Shown one piece after another: positions 24,864 to 37,617 of a stretch of DNA of 64,000 bases (position 1 is the stretch's first letter; every line of letters begins with the position of its first letter). The notes below the pieces were generated by a model. It had not been told where the DNA came from. It saw nothing but the letters and a program-made list of their open reading frames with translations, and searched no databases. Source of the stretch: Pipra filicauda (taxonomy: Eukaryota; Chordata; Aves; Passeriformes; Pipridae); assembly GCF_003945595.2 (NCBI RefSeq), contig NW_024104421.1, forward strand, positions 6,758,001 to 6,822,000, in the 5' to 3' direction. Made by a program: the position numbers and the translations under genes.

Positions 24864-24890
24864 AAAAAAGAAAGAAAGAAAATAAACCAA
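24864..24890 (+). repeat. GAAA microsatellite
   Basis: A short A run followed by GAAA units, 78 bases downstream of exon 8 in the transcript, where it reads as UUUC repeats. Confidence 0.75.
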
Positions 24891-24967
24891 AACCCTAAAA
24901 ACTTCACATTCATGGTTTAGACATTTAAACAAAAGGAGCCTGATTTCCAAAGCACTTGAATACCTAC

Positions 24968-25042
24968 TTCATTGCCTCTTTTGCTGGCTTTTCTTTTAAA
25001 AGACGTTCTCTTCTTTCGCCGTGTTGAAGTCTTTAAGGAGTT
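24968..25042 (-). CDS. DGKI: DGKI window exon 8: MARCKS-like basic segment / nuclear-localisation region
   Basis: 75 nt, 25 codons in phase 0, NSLKTSTRRKKRTSFKRK followed by ASKRGNE, with 11 Lys or Arg residues. In type IV diacylglycerol kinases this region resembles the MARCKS phosphorylation-site domain. It acts as a nuclear-localisation signal regulated by protein kinase C (family knowledge). The Ser residues of RTSFKRKAS are kept. The acceptor is GATGTAG and the donor is GAA|GTAGGT. As I recall, the human end reads GMEQ, one residue longer, so the junction differs slightly. Confidence 0.93.
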
Positions 25043-25343
25043 CTACATCAAAAGAAAAAAGAATACATGAAAAGCAAAACAAAATTTAGAAGACAGGCCC
25101 AGACAGAGCCCCTTTACGAAGCTCTTCCATGCATGTCCACTTGGAGAATGATAAGAGTATCTGGCACATGCTCGAGATTTAAATCACATGCGCTGCATGC
25201 TTTACACTTCCACACCACCGTTTATGGAGAAAGCCACACACGGAGACCAGACTGGTGCTTTGGAACTGGAAACTTTCCCACGCTGTGAGGGGGGAAAAAA
25301 GATCAGATGCTCCCATAGACTCACATAACACCACATGTTGTAC
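25043..25343 (-). other. DGKI: Sequence between candidate exon and window exon 8
   Basis: 301 bp with ordinary composition, ending in a short pyrimidine stretch (TTTTTTCTTTTGATGTAG) before exon 8. No repeat recognised. Confidence 0.85.
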
Positions 25344-25439
25344 CTGCCAACCCTCCCAATAGGGGTAGGAGACGCCCGTTTCCCCTTCGGGGCTCCAGTC
25401 TCCTGCCCAATCAGGCTCGTCTCCTGGTATGGAGACCAC
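25344..25439 (-). CDS. DGKI: Candidate cassette exon of DGKI, 32 codons
   Basis: 96 nt between a good acceptor (pyrimidine-rich stretch, TTTGTGCAG) and a donor (CAG|GTACAA). The flanking constitutive exons join in phase 0, and this segment is open in that phase. It would encode VVSIPGDEPDWAGDWSPEG followed by ETGVSYPYWEGWQ: seven acidic residues, four Trp, and no Lys, Arg or His. It is visibly richer in G and C than the surrounding intron. It lies 301 bp before the MARCKS-like exon. I do not recall it from the canonical human protein. It could be an alternative exon, or chance exon-like sequence; transcripts would decide. Confidence 0.55.
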
Positions 25440-28400
25440 CTGCACAAAGATGTAATAAAAAACATGATAAACGAGATATTTTTCATGTTTTTTTTTCTTT
25501 TCTTTTTTTTTTTTTAGGAAAGAAAACAACAAGTTTTAGCTCTGGCAACCATTATGACTCAACATAACGTAGGCCACCATGGCGTATGATGCTGGCACTG
25601 TAGAATCAGTCCCAGCCTACCAAGAAACTTGTGAAATCATCTGCTAAGGAACAAACTGAATTAATTTTAATTTTTAAGGATTTGAGTGAAGGAGTGTTTG
25701 TGGGGTGGGTGGTTGTTTTGTTTTTAAATTACAGTATCACTTAACTACATAGGTAAAAACATATAATTGCTTGTATTTTTGCAGAACCTATTAAAATAGA
25801 ACTTATGTCAAGGCTGTTCTCCAGGCTGGCAATAGTCTGCTCAGTGATACTGAGTGAAAAGGTGTTTTGGTTTGATAAGAACAGTCCAAAAAGGATAATT
25901 TTATTAAATTTTTCAATTACTTTAATTCAGTAATTGAAGTCATACCTGCAGGAAACCCTAACCATTTCCATATGATTGAAATTTTGTATTATGGGAAATA
26001 CTCTAAATATTTTTGCAGTATTTCAACTTCTAGTCTAGTCATCACCAAGAACTAAAGTAAAACGGGGAATTAGAAGAAAGTTCATTGACTTTTTTTTTTC
26101 CTGGCTTCAAGAGGGAAAGCAAGATTCACTCAGCCATTCGAAAGTTCATTTCTGTCCTGACCTTGTTCAAAAGTGTACCACTTATGAAAATCAACAAGCA
26201 GAGATCATCAAATCACTAAACAGTTATGTCTGTTCTTAATCCTGCTTGCTAACCAACATCAACAAGAATAGCTACTATATTTTTTTAAATACAAATCCAT
26301 CACTTTCAGAATTTCAAGACTTCATTATGACAGACCAGATACAGAAGTTAATGCTTCCACATCTCCTAGAAGCAAAACTAACAACTGTCTAACTCAAAGA
26401 CCTAAAGGCACTGTTCTTAATTATGGAGATCAAGAGAAGCCTGCTGTAGAGCCCAAGGTCCCAAGCTTTTTATCACCACTCAACACTACTTGTGGACCAG
26501 GATACAGTCACGCCTTAGTGCTTACCAAAAATATTGAAGACAGGACAGGTCTGCAGAGCAGTTTCAGAGCATTTGCCCTTTTAGACAGTATTTTGAGAAA
26601 CTACCTAAAGAAGTGTTCATACTTTTCCCTACTCTGATACAAAGCGATTTTGAAAGCATGATAAACCCCAAAGACTGCACTGACTACGCGAGTGTATCAG
26701 CAATCCCATCTGCACGGTCTTTCACTGCCCTACCTCAGTAATCAGATCAACTGTACAACAGTCTTGATGCCAACAGAAAGTTATGGAGATGTTACACTCA
26801 AAGCTGCCTCCCATGGGGGCCTTAACCTAGTTCCTCAGCCATTCTCTGATGAAGGATTATCTCTGGAGTGGGGCAAAACACAGGAGAGAAGATCCACAGT
26901 TTTGCTAGCAGTCTGCTGAAAGCTCACACACATACCAAACCTTTTCCCTGTGCGTCAGTCTGTCCAGGTGCAAAATTCAAAATGCCTATTGTGTTGGTTA
27001 AGTGCGGTGAATTCTGTTGACAAATATTAGTTTATAACTTAAGTTAGGTAAAACATTAGGCAAGTTCTTAACTGTACCTCTAGAAGGACTGTACTTGTCA
27101 TTCTACCTCCAAAATGGACAGACCTAAGTCCAATGAAGTTCTTCTGGAAAGGGAACAGTTCAGTAAAACACTAACTAATTTTAAAAGAATAATTTAAAGA
27201 ATGTTTAAAGGTAGCTGTCATTAAATCCCATGAAAATGTATCTCTTTTCTTGCCTATGGGTGAGTACGGAAAAGGAACACAGCTATATTAAAGAAACAGT
27301 TTTAGTCTAAGCCTCCAATCATGATTATAAACATTTTCATTTCCATACTCAAAAAGGCATTAAATTATGCTACATCACAACAGTGTTATTTCACTCCTCT
27401 TTTTTTTTTTCTACATGCCTACACCTCAGTGTTAGCAGAACCTAAAGCTTTGCTACGGTAATTGCAACTGCATGTCCATAGCAGATGAGAGGCAAAAAAG
27501 CTGCTTAAACATATGCAGGTTCTTTTTGCAAGCATGCAGAAGAGTAACAGCCAAGAGTATCAGCAGTCTTTGCACACTGAAGTGAAGAAATGGATACATA
27601 CTACCTTGTTCACATAACAAGGTGATGAGTATTTTGTAAACATATAATGTTATTCAGCAAGGTACCTGATAGCAAAGCATACCTTTAAATGGGCACCATA
27701 AGTAAATCCTAACTTGCCTCTAGAGAGGAAACCTCTCCTTTGTGGATGTCAGTTTGTCTGTCTTCAAAAAGAGATTTTTCATATTATTGAATGGTCAGTA
27801 TAGCTCTCAGCAAGATTAGCTAGGTGAGCAGGAGAACTGGAGTTCTTGTATGGTGTTGGATCGTGCAAAGGTCATGGGCTACCTCAGAGAAATCCAATTA
27901 CACCTTTCAACCTTTTCCTTTACAACATTTCAGCCTTCATTTTCAAAGGCTTTTAGCACGCTGATCTTCAAATTACTTAAATAATGAACAGCATCTGGGA
28001 AAGTCAATCTTGACCGTCTTCTGATTGTTCACAAACACCATCAGACAAGCCAGCTGCACTCATCAATTGGGGAAATAAAGAAATAAACCCAGAAATATAA
28101 GCATTCACTAGAACTTTTTCAAGGTCCTCAAAGCAGGAGCAGAAGAAGAAAACACCATGTTTACTCACCTTGAACAGAAAAATCTTGGCATTTTAGTTAC
28201 TGCCTTTATCTTCCCAAACAGAAGACAGACTCAATACATGAGCCAGATCCTCCTTATTACCTGCTTTTCTCCCCCATCACAAGCATATAGCAAGCCCACT
28301 GCTAGACCTAACACCGCTTTGGCTACCAAACCTCACCTATAAAAAAATACTACCAGTCAACAGGAGTGACCTCCTTCACAAACTAGGAGATGGAATTGAT

Positions 28401-31126
28401 TTGAACCCCAGGAAAACAGAGCTGGTTTCAAAGCACTGCTAACAGTATGGAAACACTGGAAAACAGTAAAAAAGTTACAGAAGTGGCTCACATTATGGAT
28501 AACATGGAATAGGTACTGGGAGTTTCCCATTCATGTGTGAGTGGGTCTTTACATACAGAGCTACCACCGATTCCAAGGCTATTTGAACCATTCTGAATAT
28601 TCTTCATCTTTCAATCAGTTGCTTGCAAGAAGCTCCCCATTTAGAACATAGGTTGTCAGCAATAATTTGTCCTTAGCCAATCACACCATGATGTTTTACT
28701 AGCACAATATTAGCAACGAGATGGGGAGTGTGGTCTTTACGCAAGCCCAATATTTGGAAGGTGGTGACCCACGTTATACAAAATAAGCATGGAAAACCAT
28801 TTTTGTGGCAATAAAAAGAAAAAAAAATATAAAATAGGGCAAGGTTTCACTACAAAAAGCCAACTTATTTGCTTAAAGGAAATAACAAACAAACAGGATG
28901 CAGGTATCGCTAAAATCAATTTTATATGAGTAGGAAATTCAGTTCAAGAGTTGCCTGTGACCAATGTAAGTAGTTAATTAGAGCTGAGAAAATATTTTAT
29001 AACAAAAAAAAAAGCTTCTAGTCAAATTTATTCTGACTGTGGAATATGTGAAAAACAGATTGTTGGTTACACATTCATTTATTATGTGAATTCACAAAAA
29101 TTTGTGAATATCGTGTTTATATTCTGCGGATTGAATGCAGTGAATATTTCATCGTGTTTACCAAACATTCCTATGTGGTGAAGAGGGTAATAATACATAG
29201 CAGTAGAGCTGGCCAGAAACAGCAGGAGAAGAAAAATATTTCCTAAGAAAATAATAAATAAGAAAACAAAACTTCTGCCAAAAATCTGAAAACACATCCA
29301 AAAGATGCATCAGTATTTTCTAAAGCAATAAGGATGCATTCCCCATAATTGCAATGGGAGCTGTTATGAATTTTCACGGAAATATCCCCATTGTCTGTGT
29401 TAAATATAACTTTTGTCTATCTAATGCTTCAGCTACTCAAGGTTTTTGCATGCTACTGAGCATGAATCTCAAGGACTCAAGATGTGATGGAGAGGGAATA
29501 ATGGATTGCAGTACCTTCCTTCCACTCATGACTCAGGCACACAAAGATAACAGATATTTTCTTACAGTTTAACATATTAAACCTTTATTTAGAAGATATT
29601 TTCCCATAAATTATAATTAGCTAGATCAGATCCTATTTTTTAATTGGAACTGGTCTGAAAAAAACAGTGAACAAGAAACTACATTCTCTAAAAATATTAT
29701 AAAGAATGTACCTTGCTTTGACCAAAAGCCAAATCAAGAGAAAATTAAAAGTGACAGGTTTTTTTTTTTTTACTAAAAATTAAATAAAATAAGAATTAAA
29801 AAATTGAGGAAAAGTTTCTGTTAGTAAGGTCAGACATGGATACATCTGTCAAGTATGGTGCTGAAAATTAGTCAAGGATATGAAGTCCCTGCCAAGGACT
29901 CAAACATTCCTCAACAAGAGAGAGAAAAAAAGATTTCTCTGGAGGAGTCCTGAGTAAAACAAACAGAGAAAAAAGAATGTGAGGAAAAGCTACCAATGAC
30001 AAAAAAACCTTTTTTCTCTGAGTGGAGGTGGCTGGGAATTTTGCCTACACTCTCTCTTAACCTAAAAGAGAAATAGCAACTTCTTTGGTCGATTTTTTGA
30101 TTACTCTATACATGTATTTCCCCTTCCCTCTGCCCATTGTCCTCAACAACCAGCTTGTTAGAAATCCTATTAATGCCCAAATCTGCTGGTCGTATTCCTA
30201 GACTGGAACTAAAGATTGAGCAGTGTCAACACTTAGGCCTTAGGCCTTTTTCATAGGACTAGTTTTGTCTTAGTGCCTTGTCCACAGCCTGAACTTCTTG
30301 GCTTCTTATTGACAACCAGGAGTCAAAAAGCCTGGGTCACTTCTCAAGGATGGATTGAAACAAAAATTGTTATTCTGAAATAAAAAATTAACCAGTATTT
30401 TCGACTCCCTGATACGTTCAGCATTTGTTTCTCTCAGCTCAACTTAGAGTGAAAACAGACTTCCAAAGAAAAAATACTTCTTGCATGATGTGAACCCCTT
30501 TTAATTTTTGGCCAGCTCTCTTGTGGATATCTTTTCCCCTATGTTCACCAGTGAATTATCCTCTCCAGGACCTATCACATCCATCACAAATGTTTTGAAG
30601 TCTAGTGTTTGTTACCTTCAACTAAATGAGCACATGTGCTTACTGCTGACAACGAGCAAGCACCGACGTAAATAAGACATGAATCTTTACATGTCCATTA
30701 ATGGCAAATTCAGAAGGGTGCCAGTCCAGCCACAGTCAATTCTTACTGCTGTTCAAGTGAACGTTTGTGAATGGTTTTTCCCTGTATTTGCTCAGCTCTA
30801 TTTAATGAAACATGCTTGACTGCCTACCACACGGGGGATTTTCTTGCAGTATGCTTGCTGAACTCAATTACAGGAACAAATCTGAACTGGATTAGCTCAG
30901 AACAAGTCATGTTTGTTGCTCATCATCCCAAACAGGGAAATCTACTGAAGGTCTGGATGGAGGGGCAGGAGAATACAGGTTCATAATCACCATGGAGGTA
31001 TGCTGGGTTTCAGGGATAAAGACAGGGTTGAACAAGCATGCTTTCGTGAAGGAGAACCGAGCAGCGAAGCCAGGTTGGCTTTGCACAGCCACACAGCTTC
31101 CGAAACAGACATCAGCATGCAGTTAC
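25440..31126 (-). other. DGKI: DGKI intron between window exon 7 and the candidate cassette exon
   Basis: About 5.7 kb, AT-rich, containing no mobile element that I could identify. A long T/C run at 25487-25516 (A/G in the transcript) lies roughly 50 bases upstream of the candidate exon. Confidence 0.8.
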
Positions 31127-31243
31127 CTGAGGTTTCTTCACCTTAATGATCCAGGTGGGAGGCACAATGACAGCAGCATGAGCCCCCAGGGAACACGGCT
31201 CCTCAATGTGATGCAGCATGAAACAGGTGACTTTGTTATGAAA
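31127..31243 (-). CDS. DGKI: DGKI window exon 7: end of C1 domain B
   Basis: 117 nt, 39 codons in phase 0, from [17 protein letters not shown] to WIIKVKKPQ. His and two Cys (FHNKVTC, EEPC) complete the second C1 domain. The following [15 protein letters not shown] is the hydrophobic C-terminal extension typical of type IV kinases. The acceptor is CTTCCAG and the donor is CAG|GTAACT. Identical to human DGKI as I recall it. Confidence 0.95.
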
Positions 31244-31556
31244 CTGGAAGAGAAGGAAAGAGTAGAGTCACTAAGGAGATCAAGAAACATAAAGGGGAAG
31301 CATGGAGAGGAAGAAGAGGGTGATGGTACTGGAGCTATGTTTCCAACTCTACCGTCTTCAAGTCAGTCAAACCATGGAGTTTTAGGAACATGTAACTAAA
31401 GATTATCTTCCCAAATCATACCTTCTTACAAACAAACAACCCACAAACAACCCAAATCAAACAAACAAAACCACCAAAACCAACAACAACAAAAAACACC
31501 CACAATCATTCCTATTTAAACACAGATCACAGTCTCTCCGAGTATTATTCACTTAC
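31244..31556 (-). other. DGKI: DGKI intron between window exons 6 and 7 (313 bp)
   Basis: A short intron. Its middle (31426-31500) is a simple repeat of CAAAC-like units. Nothing else is visible. Confidence 0.9.
31426..31500 (+). repeat. CAAAC-type simple repeat
   Basis: Repeated ACAAAC, CCAAA and CAACAA units without T, over about 75 bases. It occupies a quarter of the 313-bp intron and reads as GUUUG units in the transcript. Confidence 0.85.
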
Positions 31557-31628
31557 CGCCAGCTTGCACCAGGAACAACTGATGGCCACTATCTCTTTAC
31601 TATGGAAGGAAAACTTCTGCTGAAAGCC
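31557..31628 (-). CDS. DGKI: DGKI window exon 6: C1 domain B, middle
   Basis: 72 nt, 24 codons in phase 0, from GFQQKFSFHSKEIVAIS to CSWCKLA. The CxxC (CSWC) is a zinc-ligand pair. The acceptor is TTATTCTAG and the donor is GCG|GTAAGT. Compared with human DGKI as remembered (CKQA), the second residue after the CxxC is Leu (CTG) instead of Gln (CAG); all other residues agree. Confidence 0.94.
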
Positions 31629-32299
31629 CTAGAATAACCAGGAAAAAAAGGATTAAATTCCTCCTGACTGCAAGAAAATATGCACCTTTAACTCTTGTCA
31701 CCTGACTGTACTAAGCTAAATCTATTCATTGAAGTCAGATGCATTGGTTCAGTCTCAAAGCTCTTAGACAACAAACAAATTTTTGGGGAATAAAACAATG
31801 ACAAGAGTCACAGAGAATGTTCTTCAACTGGGGTATTTTTGCACACACTTTTAAAAGCATTTCTGCAAAATTTTATGCTTTTCCTTAGATTTGTAGTTAA
31901 AAACACTGGAAAAAGATAGAGAAGGAATGCCTATTTTAATGGATTTCTACAGATCTGGAGAGCGTCAGATTTTGTGACAGTTGCAGTCTTGTTTGCTCTA
32001 AATAAAAACAAGAATCTGAATTTTCCTTTTTTTTTTTTTAACTACAGAGCAGAATCAACTACGATGTCTGTCTGGGAATGTTCTGGTGGGGAAATTGAGT
32101 TATAGTTTTACTGAGCTGACTCAGATTAAAATCCTTCCTGTAAATTCCAAAAAACAAGATGGTCTGATTCAAATAAAACAGATAAAAGAAAATGTTTCTT
32201 TATAGTTTTAAAAAGAAAAAGCCCACCACTACCAATAAATATGAGATTTTATTCTCCTACAGAAGAGTTTCATTCCATAGAATAAAATGTCACTTTTGC

Positions 32300-32600
32300 T
32301 CTAAATTCTAAGGCTGGGAAAGACCACTGGGTCACATAAACTCATCTTACATCTAACACAGGCAATTGTAAGATAGAGCCTGAAGTTTTTTGTTGAATTA
32401 AAGCTCTTTTTAGTCAGACAAAAATCTGATTTGGGTTGATGGCTGGAGAGACAAAGTCCAGAACTTCATTGAGCAGTTTGTCATAGTCATCTTTACTGCT
32501 TAGATTTCAGATTTGCAGTTGTCTGGATCCTTTATTCATGAGCTTCCATCAAGCCTCTCTCTTACCACATTAAGTAGCCCATCATCATCCTGAATTTTCT
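32300..32600 (-). mobile_element. Possible ancient CR1 3' relic
   Basis: TCTAAGGCTGGGAAAGACCACTGGGTCA (two parts) resembles a reversed CR1 end with an aggctggaagagacc motif. The rest is too diverged to follow with certainty. Confidence 0.35.
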
Positions 32601-35600
32601 AATTCAATCTCTCTACCAAGTGATGAATTTGTGAGCCAGTTTTCTTTTTGACATGCTGAGTTAATACCTAAATCTCCTACATGTTGGACAATGCCCAAGA
32701 CTCAATGCAAGAAAGTTATAATCTGATTTAGTAACATCTAGCAAGACATTGCCTTACTGCTTCTGTAATTAAGGTCCTTCTTATCCTGCAGGAAAAATGA
32801 GCCTGCTAGTGCTCAGTCCAATGACAAGGTCAAGCACACCAAGAAGGAGAATTAAACAACCAACCAAAAAACACGGAGAGATGCACTGGTCTTGTTAAGT
32901 GAGGGATTGAGCTACAATCTATCTTTACGAGGTAGTTGAGGACAACCCTACTGATACTCTAAAGAGGAGGCGGCTCTACCTGCCTGTCCACCATGCAGAA
33001 CTACACTTTGCAGCTTCTTCTACAGGTATCTCTATAGCCCAGCCAAACTAGCTTGCCAGATGGACCACACCTCCACAATCGACTCCCAAAAGGTTTGTGT
33101 CACCTCTGCCTAGATTTGTTTGGTAGGTTTTTGGGCTTTTTTCAATCTTCCTCCTAATGCCTCAGAGTTTACATTCAGAGAAATTCAAAGATTAGATTCT
33201 TCATAATTATGGTGATTTGACATATTCAGGTTTAGTAGCAGTGTAGTCAAAATGGCTTAAAAAAAGACAAGCTGTCCAGTTGCTTCTGGTTGGTCACATC
33301 TCGTCTGCCATTCAGTGTGGGCACAAGAATGAAAAGGGTGACAGTAACTGTGACCCAAGTGTTGGTACGGAGTTCTGGCACTGGAAAAAAACGTTCTATT
33401 CTCATTCACTTACACTGGTGCTTCACAGTGTTTCTCACAAATCTCATCATTTCTGGTCCCAAAGTGCATTGAAAGAAAAAAAGATTTCAGTCCCTCGGGA
33501 GCATGAAGTGTTTTGTTTTGTTCTGCTTTGTAATAACCAGGGGGAAAACTCTTCTCTCCCAAAACCTCCACTAATAAAAACCTAAATTCAGTACATTAAT
33601 TCTACAGTCCATCAGTTGCGTATTTTAAACATATGGTCTAAGCAGCTTGTCTGGTTCTAGATGGACCATTTTTCCATTTATTTAGTAAGCCATTTGGCTT
33701 TTAGGGAGTAATTAGAGAAAATGATACAGCAATGAAAACATATTAATGATAAGTAGCAATAAAACACCATTATCCTTCCTCAAATAGCTTTACAAATGTG
33801 CACTAATACTTCCTAAGGATACATGTTTCAGGTAAGATAGCATTTATTTGAAAGCTACCTTTACAAATAAAGGAACTGATAAAATAAACAGTGCACTGTC
33901 ACAGTGAGATTTGATGAGAACTATCAAACTGAAACCATGGAACTCCCCATATTTTACTAGAAATTATCTTTCCTGCCTTCTCTCAATGAGAAGGAAAACT
34001 AAATTTCAGTTATCTTGTTCCTGGCTCATGCAAGGAGGTTTTCTGCACCAAGTTAGAAGTTTTGAGACAGAAAATGAATTTCACCTTTGTGAGAACATCA
34101 GCCTAACAGTACATGATTAGCCCTGATTCCCCAGCAACCAGTTCCTCTACAACACATGAAATCCCCTATTGTGTGCTGCTCCTGTAGAATTAAACAGTTG
34201 TGCATACCAGAAGAAATGTACTCATAGGAAAAGAGCACTTGAATCGCCACAAAACCAGCTTATGTTGGTGATTGATCCAGACTACCTAGACAAATTGAAG
34301 GTCCAAATTAACATAGACATTCATGCACACAAAAGAGCACACAGGGATTACTAGTTCTGGTATGTTTTGGTTATATTCTCAAAAGTATTTCTCATTAAAG
34401 ACTGTTTTCACACTAGTGTTAGGGTTAGTAATAATATTTTTTGCAAGTATTTTCCTATAATATTTATTCTCTTTTTAGTGCTCTTAGAGATATCCTAATG
34501 CAACATTACTGTAGGAGAGCCAGGTATTATTACAACTCAAACACAGACTACAACAGAAGCACTTGGATGGTGATCTCTGCTAAAATAACAAGGAACTGGA
34601 ATTGCCTTTCAAGTACTAGAAATTTCAGTTCTACCTTTAGATGCAGGAAAACATGAAGTTCTGGATCAAGCCTGTAAAGGGACCAGTAACTGAGAGACAC
34701 TGTAGACACACTGCATGTATACAGAGGGTACACTACTTTGGACATCACAGAAGGTTAAAGAAATACAGTGTTTGTTTAGCATGATGGTCTAAGATGTGTT
34801 CTGAGTCTCAGAAAATCCCTAAACCACTGCTGACTGGAAATATACAAAGAAAAGATTCCTTTGCATTCATCCTTATGCTTCTATTACTGCACTCAGTTAT
34901 GAAATGGATGCTGGGCTACATGGTCTGAACATTCTTATGTCAAATTATATAAAGATTTCTCTTATGATCCCACGTAATAAACAGCTAACAGTTACAAAAC
35001 TATTTTTTTCATGTCTTCAAAAGAAAAAAATAAATTCTTAAGCATCATGAATGATGTGGAGGACATAGCTTGGGAGGATTTATTTACCATCTCTTCCAAA
35101 ACAACAGCTATGGAGCATGAGGAAAGAAAACTAATATGTGGCAGGTTTGAAACAACCAAAATGTTGTTCTTCTCATAGCATGTAGTTAAGTTCAGGAAAT
35201 TATTGTTAAAGGATGTTGTAAATGCTACAACTTCACAGGAACTCAAGGTTCAACTAGGCAAGATCCCAGGAAAGAAAATTATCATAGGTCACAATATAAC
35301 TATAAAGGTACCATTTCTGGAAATTCACGAGACAGAAATTTTTATAGTTCGGGAGACTGTTTTGAGGTTGCATCATTAAACACCTGCTCCATTTTATTCT
35401 TTTTCATATTAAGCCATTGTTGAATACTGGGCTCAGTGGGACTTTAAGAGATCTGTCCATCCTTCTATTACAGTCTCCAGTTTCAAAACAAAAAAAGCAA
35501 CAACAAAAAAGAGGGAACCTTCACAGCAAGTTGACAGAAATAGATTGTTTGGTTACACTGCACTTTTCAGGCCCCCTTCCCTGGTGTCTAATTCTCCATA

Positions 35601-36524
35601 TAGTACTTCAGCAGTAAATCAGTGAAATCACTCCTGGGAAGAAGAAGAGGAGAAAACTAAAGCCTGGATGAGCCCATATAAGCTGCATCTACACTAGCAA
35701 GTAATGTGTAACAGTAATAGCACAGACTCCGTTGGTACTGAGAACACTGTACACAAGGATTTTCAAATAATTTTGCTTTGGACTAGCTGTAGTCTGGTCC
35801 TGTGGACTGAATGTCCATTAGTAACTGCAGAGTAAACTTTCAATTAAGTTTAATCTAAAAGGAGTTTAATCTAAAGGAGTTCAGTTCATTTGTTGCAAGA
35901 CTGTCCCATATGTAAACCATAATAAGTGAGGATAATCAGGAAAATTTCTTCCAAACTGCACTTCTGATCTAAGGTGGAACACTGTCAGACACCAGGAAGT
36001 GTCAGGTATGGCACACATGGCACACAAAATATAAAGCCACAAAGCTAAGAATATTGGGGTGCATTAATTCCTATCCACTTGCTTATGATTTGAAGCATGA
36101 GATGGGTGTATCCAAAAACCTTATCTGAACTATTATTAATGATCATTAAAATACTTAACCATCCCATTCCAGGCATGGCATAGGACTATTACACAACAAT
36201 GAGATCAACCAGAATCCTTTTATTGCTTCAAATTTACTGCCATTCTATTTCAATGATAGTTCCCCTTTTCTTGCATGACAAGAGAATAATAAAGGTGATT
36301 CTTACTCAGGGGTTTAAGAAATGTGATAGCAGAGCACTAAGAAAGACAAGTGTTTTTCTGTAATAGGAGACTACTTGGCCAACAAGTATAATGGATTTTT
36401 TTTTGGTTATATTTTTCTCTAATTCTTTCTGTTTCTTGACATAGAACAACTCTATTACAATATAGCCATATTAGTCTTAACTGAATATTTCTTATTTAAG
36501 GGGAAAACAGATTTCTTCTCCATA

Positions 36525-36590
36525 TTCTCCATTTGATGGTTGGACTTGAGGACCTTAAAGGTCTCTTCCAGCCTTATGATTCTATATCAG
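36525..36590 (+). mobile_element. CR1 LINE 3' terminus
   Basis: GATGGTTGGACTTGAGGACC, TTAAAGGTCTCTTCCAGCC and TATGATTCTAT follow the diagnostic end of avian CR1, including the start of the ATTCTATG-type terminal repeat. Only the last 65 bp or so are present, a typical extreme 5' truncation. It supports an avian origin for the DNA. Confidence 0.85.
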
Positions 36591-37551
36591 TCAAGGTTAC
36601 TCATGTGAACATACCCAGCATAGGTTTTGGTATGATAGCCAGTAAGTACTCCCGTTGCAAAATCAACTCCTAATGCCTGTAGGGGAGATCCAGGCCAAAA
36701 AAGCAGAGAAGGAAGGCAAAGTCATACAATAAGAATACTGTATGCAAACTGCCTTGCTGCACTGTTCCCATGCTACAGGCATTTTTATTGCATGTCTTAT
36801 TGCAGCTTGAAGCTGACGATCTATGTGAATATCTAGATACAAATCTACACACAAATTTTCCTCTGACTTAATTGCTGTGCCATGGAGATGAGACACAGAC
36901 TTCCTTACTAGTTGGTAAGAGGGAGGCAAAAGTATAATATAGTGCTAGAGAAAGGAAATTAAATCCCTGTGTTAATTTAATTTTTAAATATCTCTCAATA
37001 TATTTCAGGGGCTCATAATATTTCAGAAGAATGGTCTTCAGTAGCTAAGACATTTCTTCCTCCTTTTTATAGCTTTTTAGAAATAAACTTGTACGATCTA
37101 TACAGCAGAGGAAACATGATACAGTCTCACAAATCTTAGAGTCTGCTGGGGCAGAAATAAAGCAACAGCTTTCTTTTTCCAGAAGTCTAAAAAATAAGCC
37201 ATCACAATTTTGGCACAGAGGACAGCACTGAAAGAACACTATATTAGTACCAGGCTAGCTAACAAAGAAAGAAGCTCAAGGAGCCACAGCCGCCTTCCTC
37301 TTCATTTTTAGCAGATAGTGCAGCACAACCTCCCAGGATACATGATGTGCCCATTCCTGCAGATGCAGCTGCCTTTCTCTTCCCACATGGGAATCAGGGC
37401 TGTTATTGCTCAATATCTCAGGTTTGTCATTAGCCATTAAAAGAGGCCAAGTGTTTGTGATAGGAAAAAATTCAGCGACTAGAAGGACCTACTGGGTGCC
37501 CTCAATTCCACAGTGCTCTGTGTCGCACTTGGGCTGTGCTGCAAATCTTAC

Positions 37552-37617
37552 CTTTCCACACTGCTTGCATTTCCCCTCCTGCCTCCGCCTGTGCACCCAG
37601 TGATGTCGGACAAAGTT
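37552..37617 (-). CDS. DGKI: DGKI window exon 5: start of C1 domain B
   Basis: 66 nt, 22 codons in phase 0, from [15 protein letters not shown] to KCKQCGK, identical to human DGKI as I recall it. It carries the His (HHWVH) and first CxxC (CKQC) zinc ligands of the second C1 domain. The acceptor is TTTTGCAG and the donor is AAG|GTAAGA. Confidence 0.95.

Larger units (their letters stand above)
23736..24967 (-). other. DGKI: DGKI intron between window exons 8 and 9
   Basis: 1.2 kb. It carries a GAAA-type simple repeat (24864-24890) and a possible MIR-like relic at about 24270-24400. Confidence 0.8.
31629..37551 (-). other. DGKI: DGKI intron between window exons 5 and 6
   Basis: 5.9 kb. It contains a young-looking plus-strand CR1 3' end at 36525-36590 and a possible older CR1 relic at 32300-32600. 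The remainder is AT-rich with no recognised feature. Confidence 0.85.

Noticed and set aside
30992..31399. 135-codon plus-strand open frame over DGKI exon 7.
   Set aside because: It is antisense to a conserved coding exon, and its openness is a shadow of that exon.
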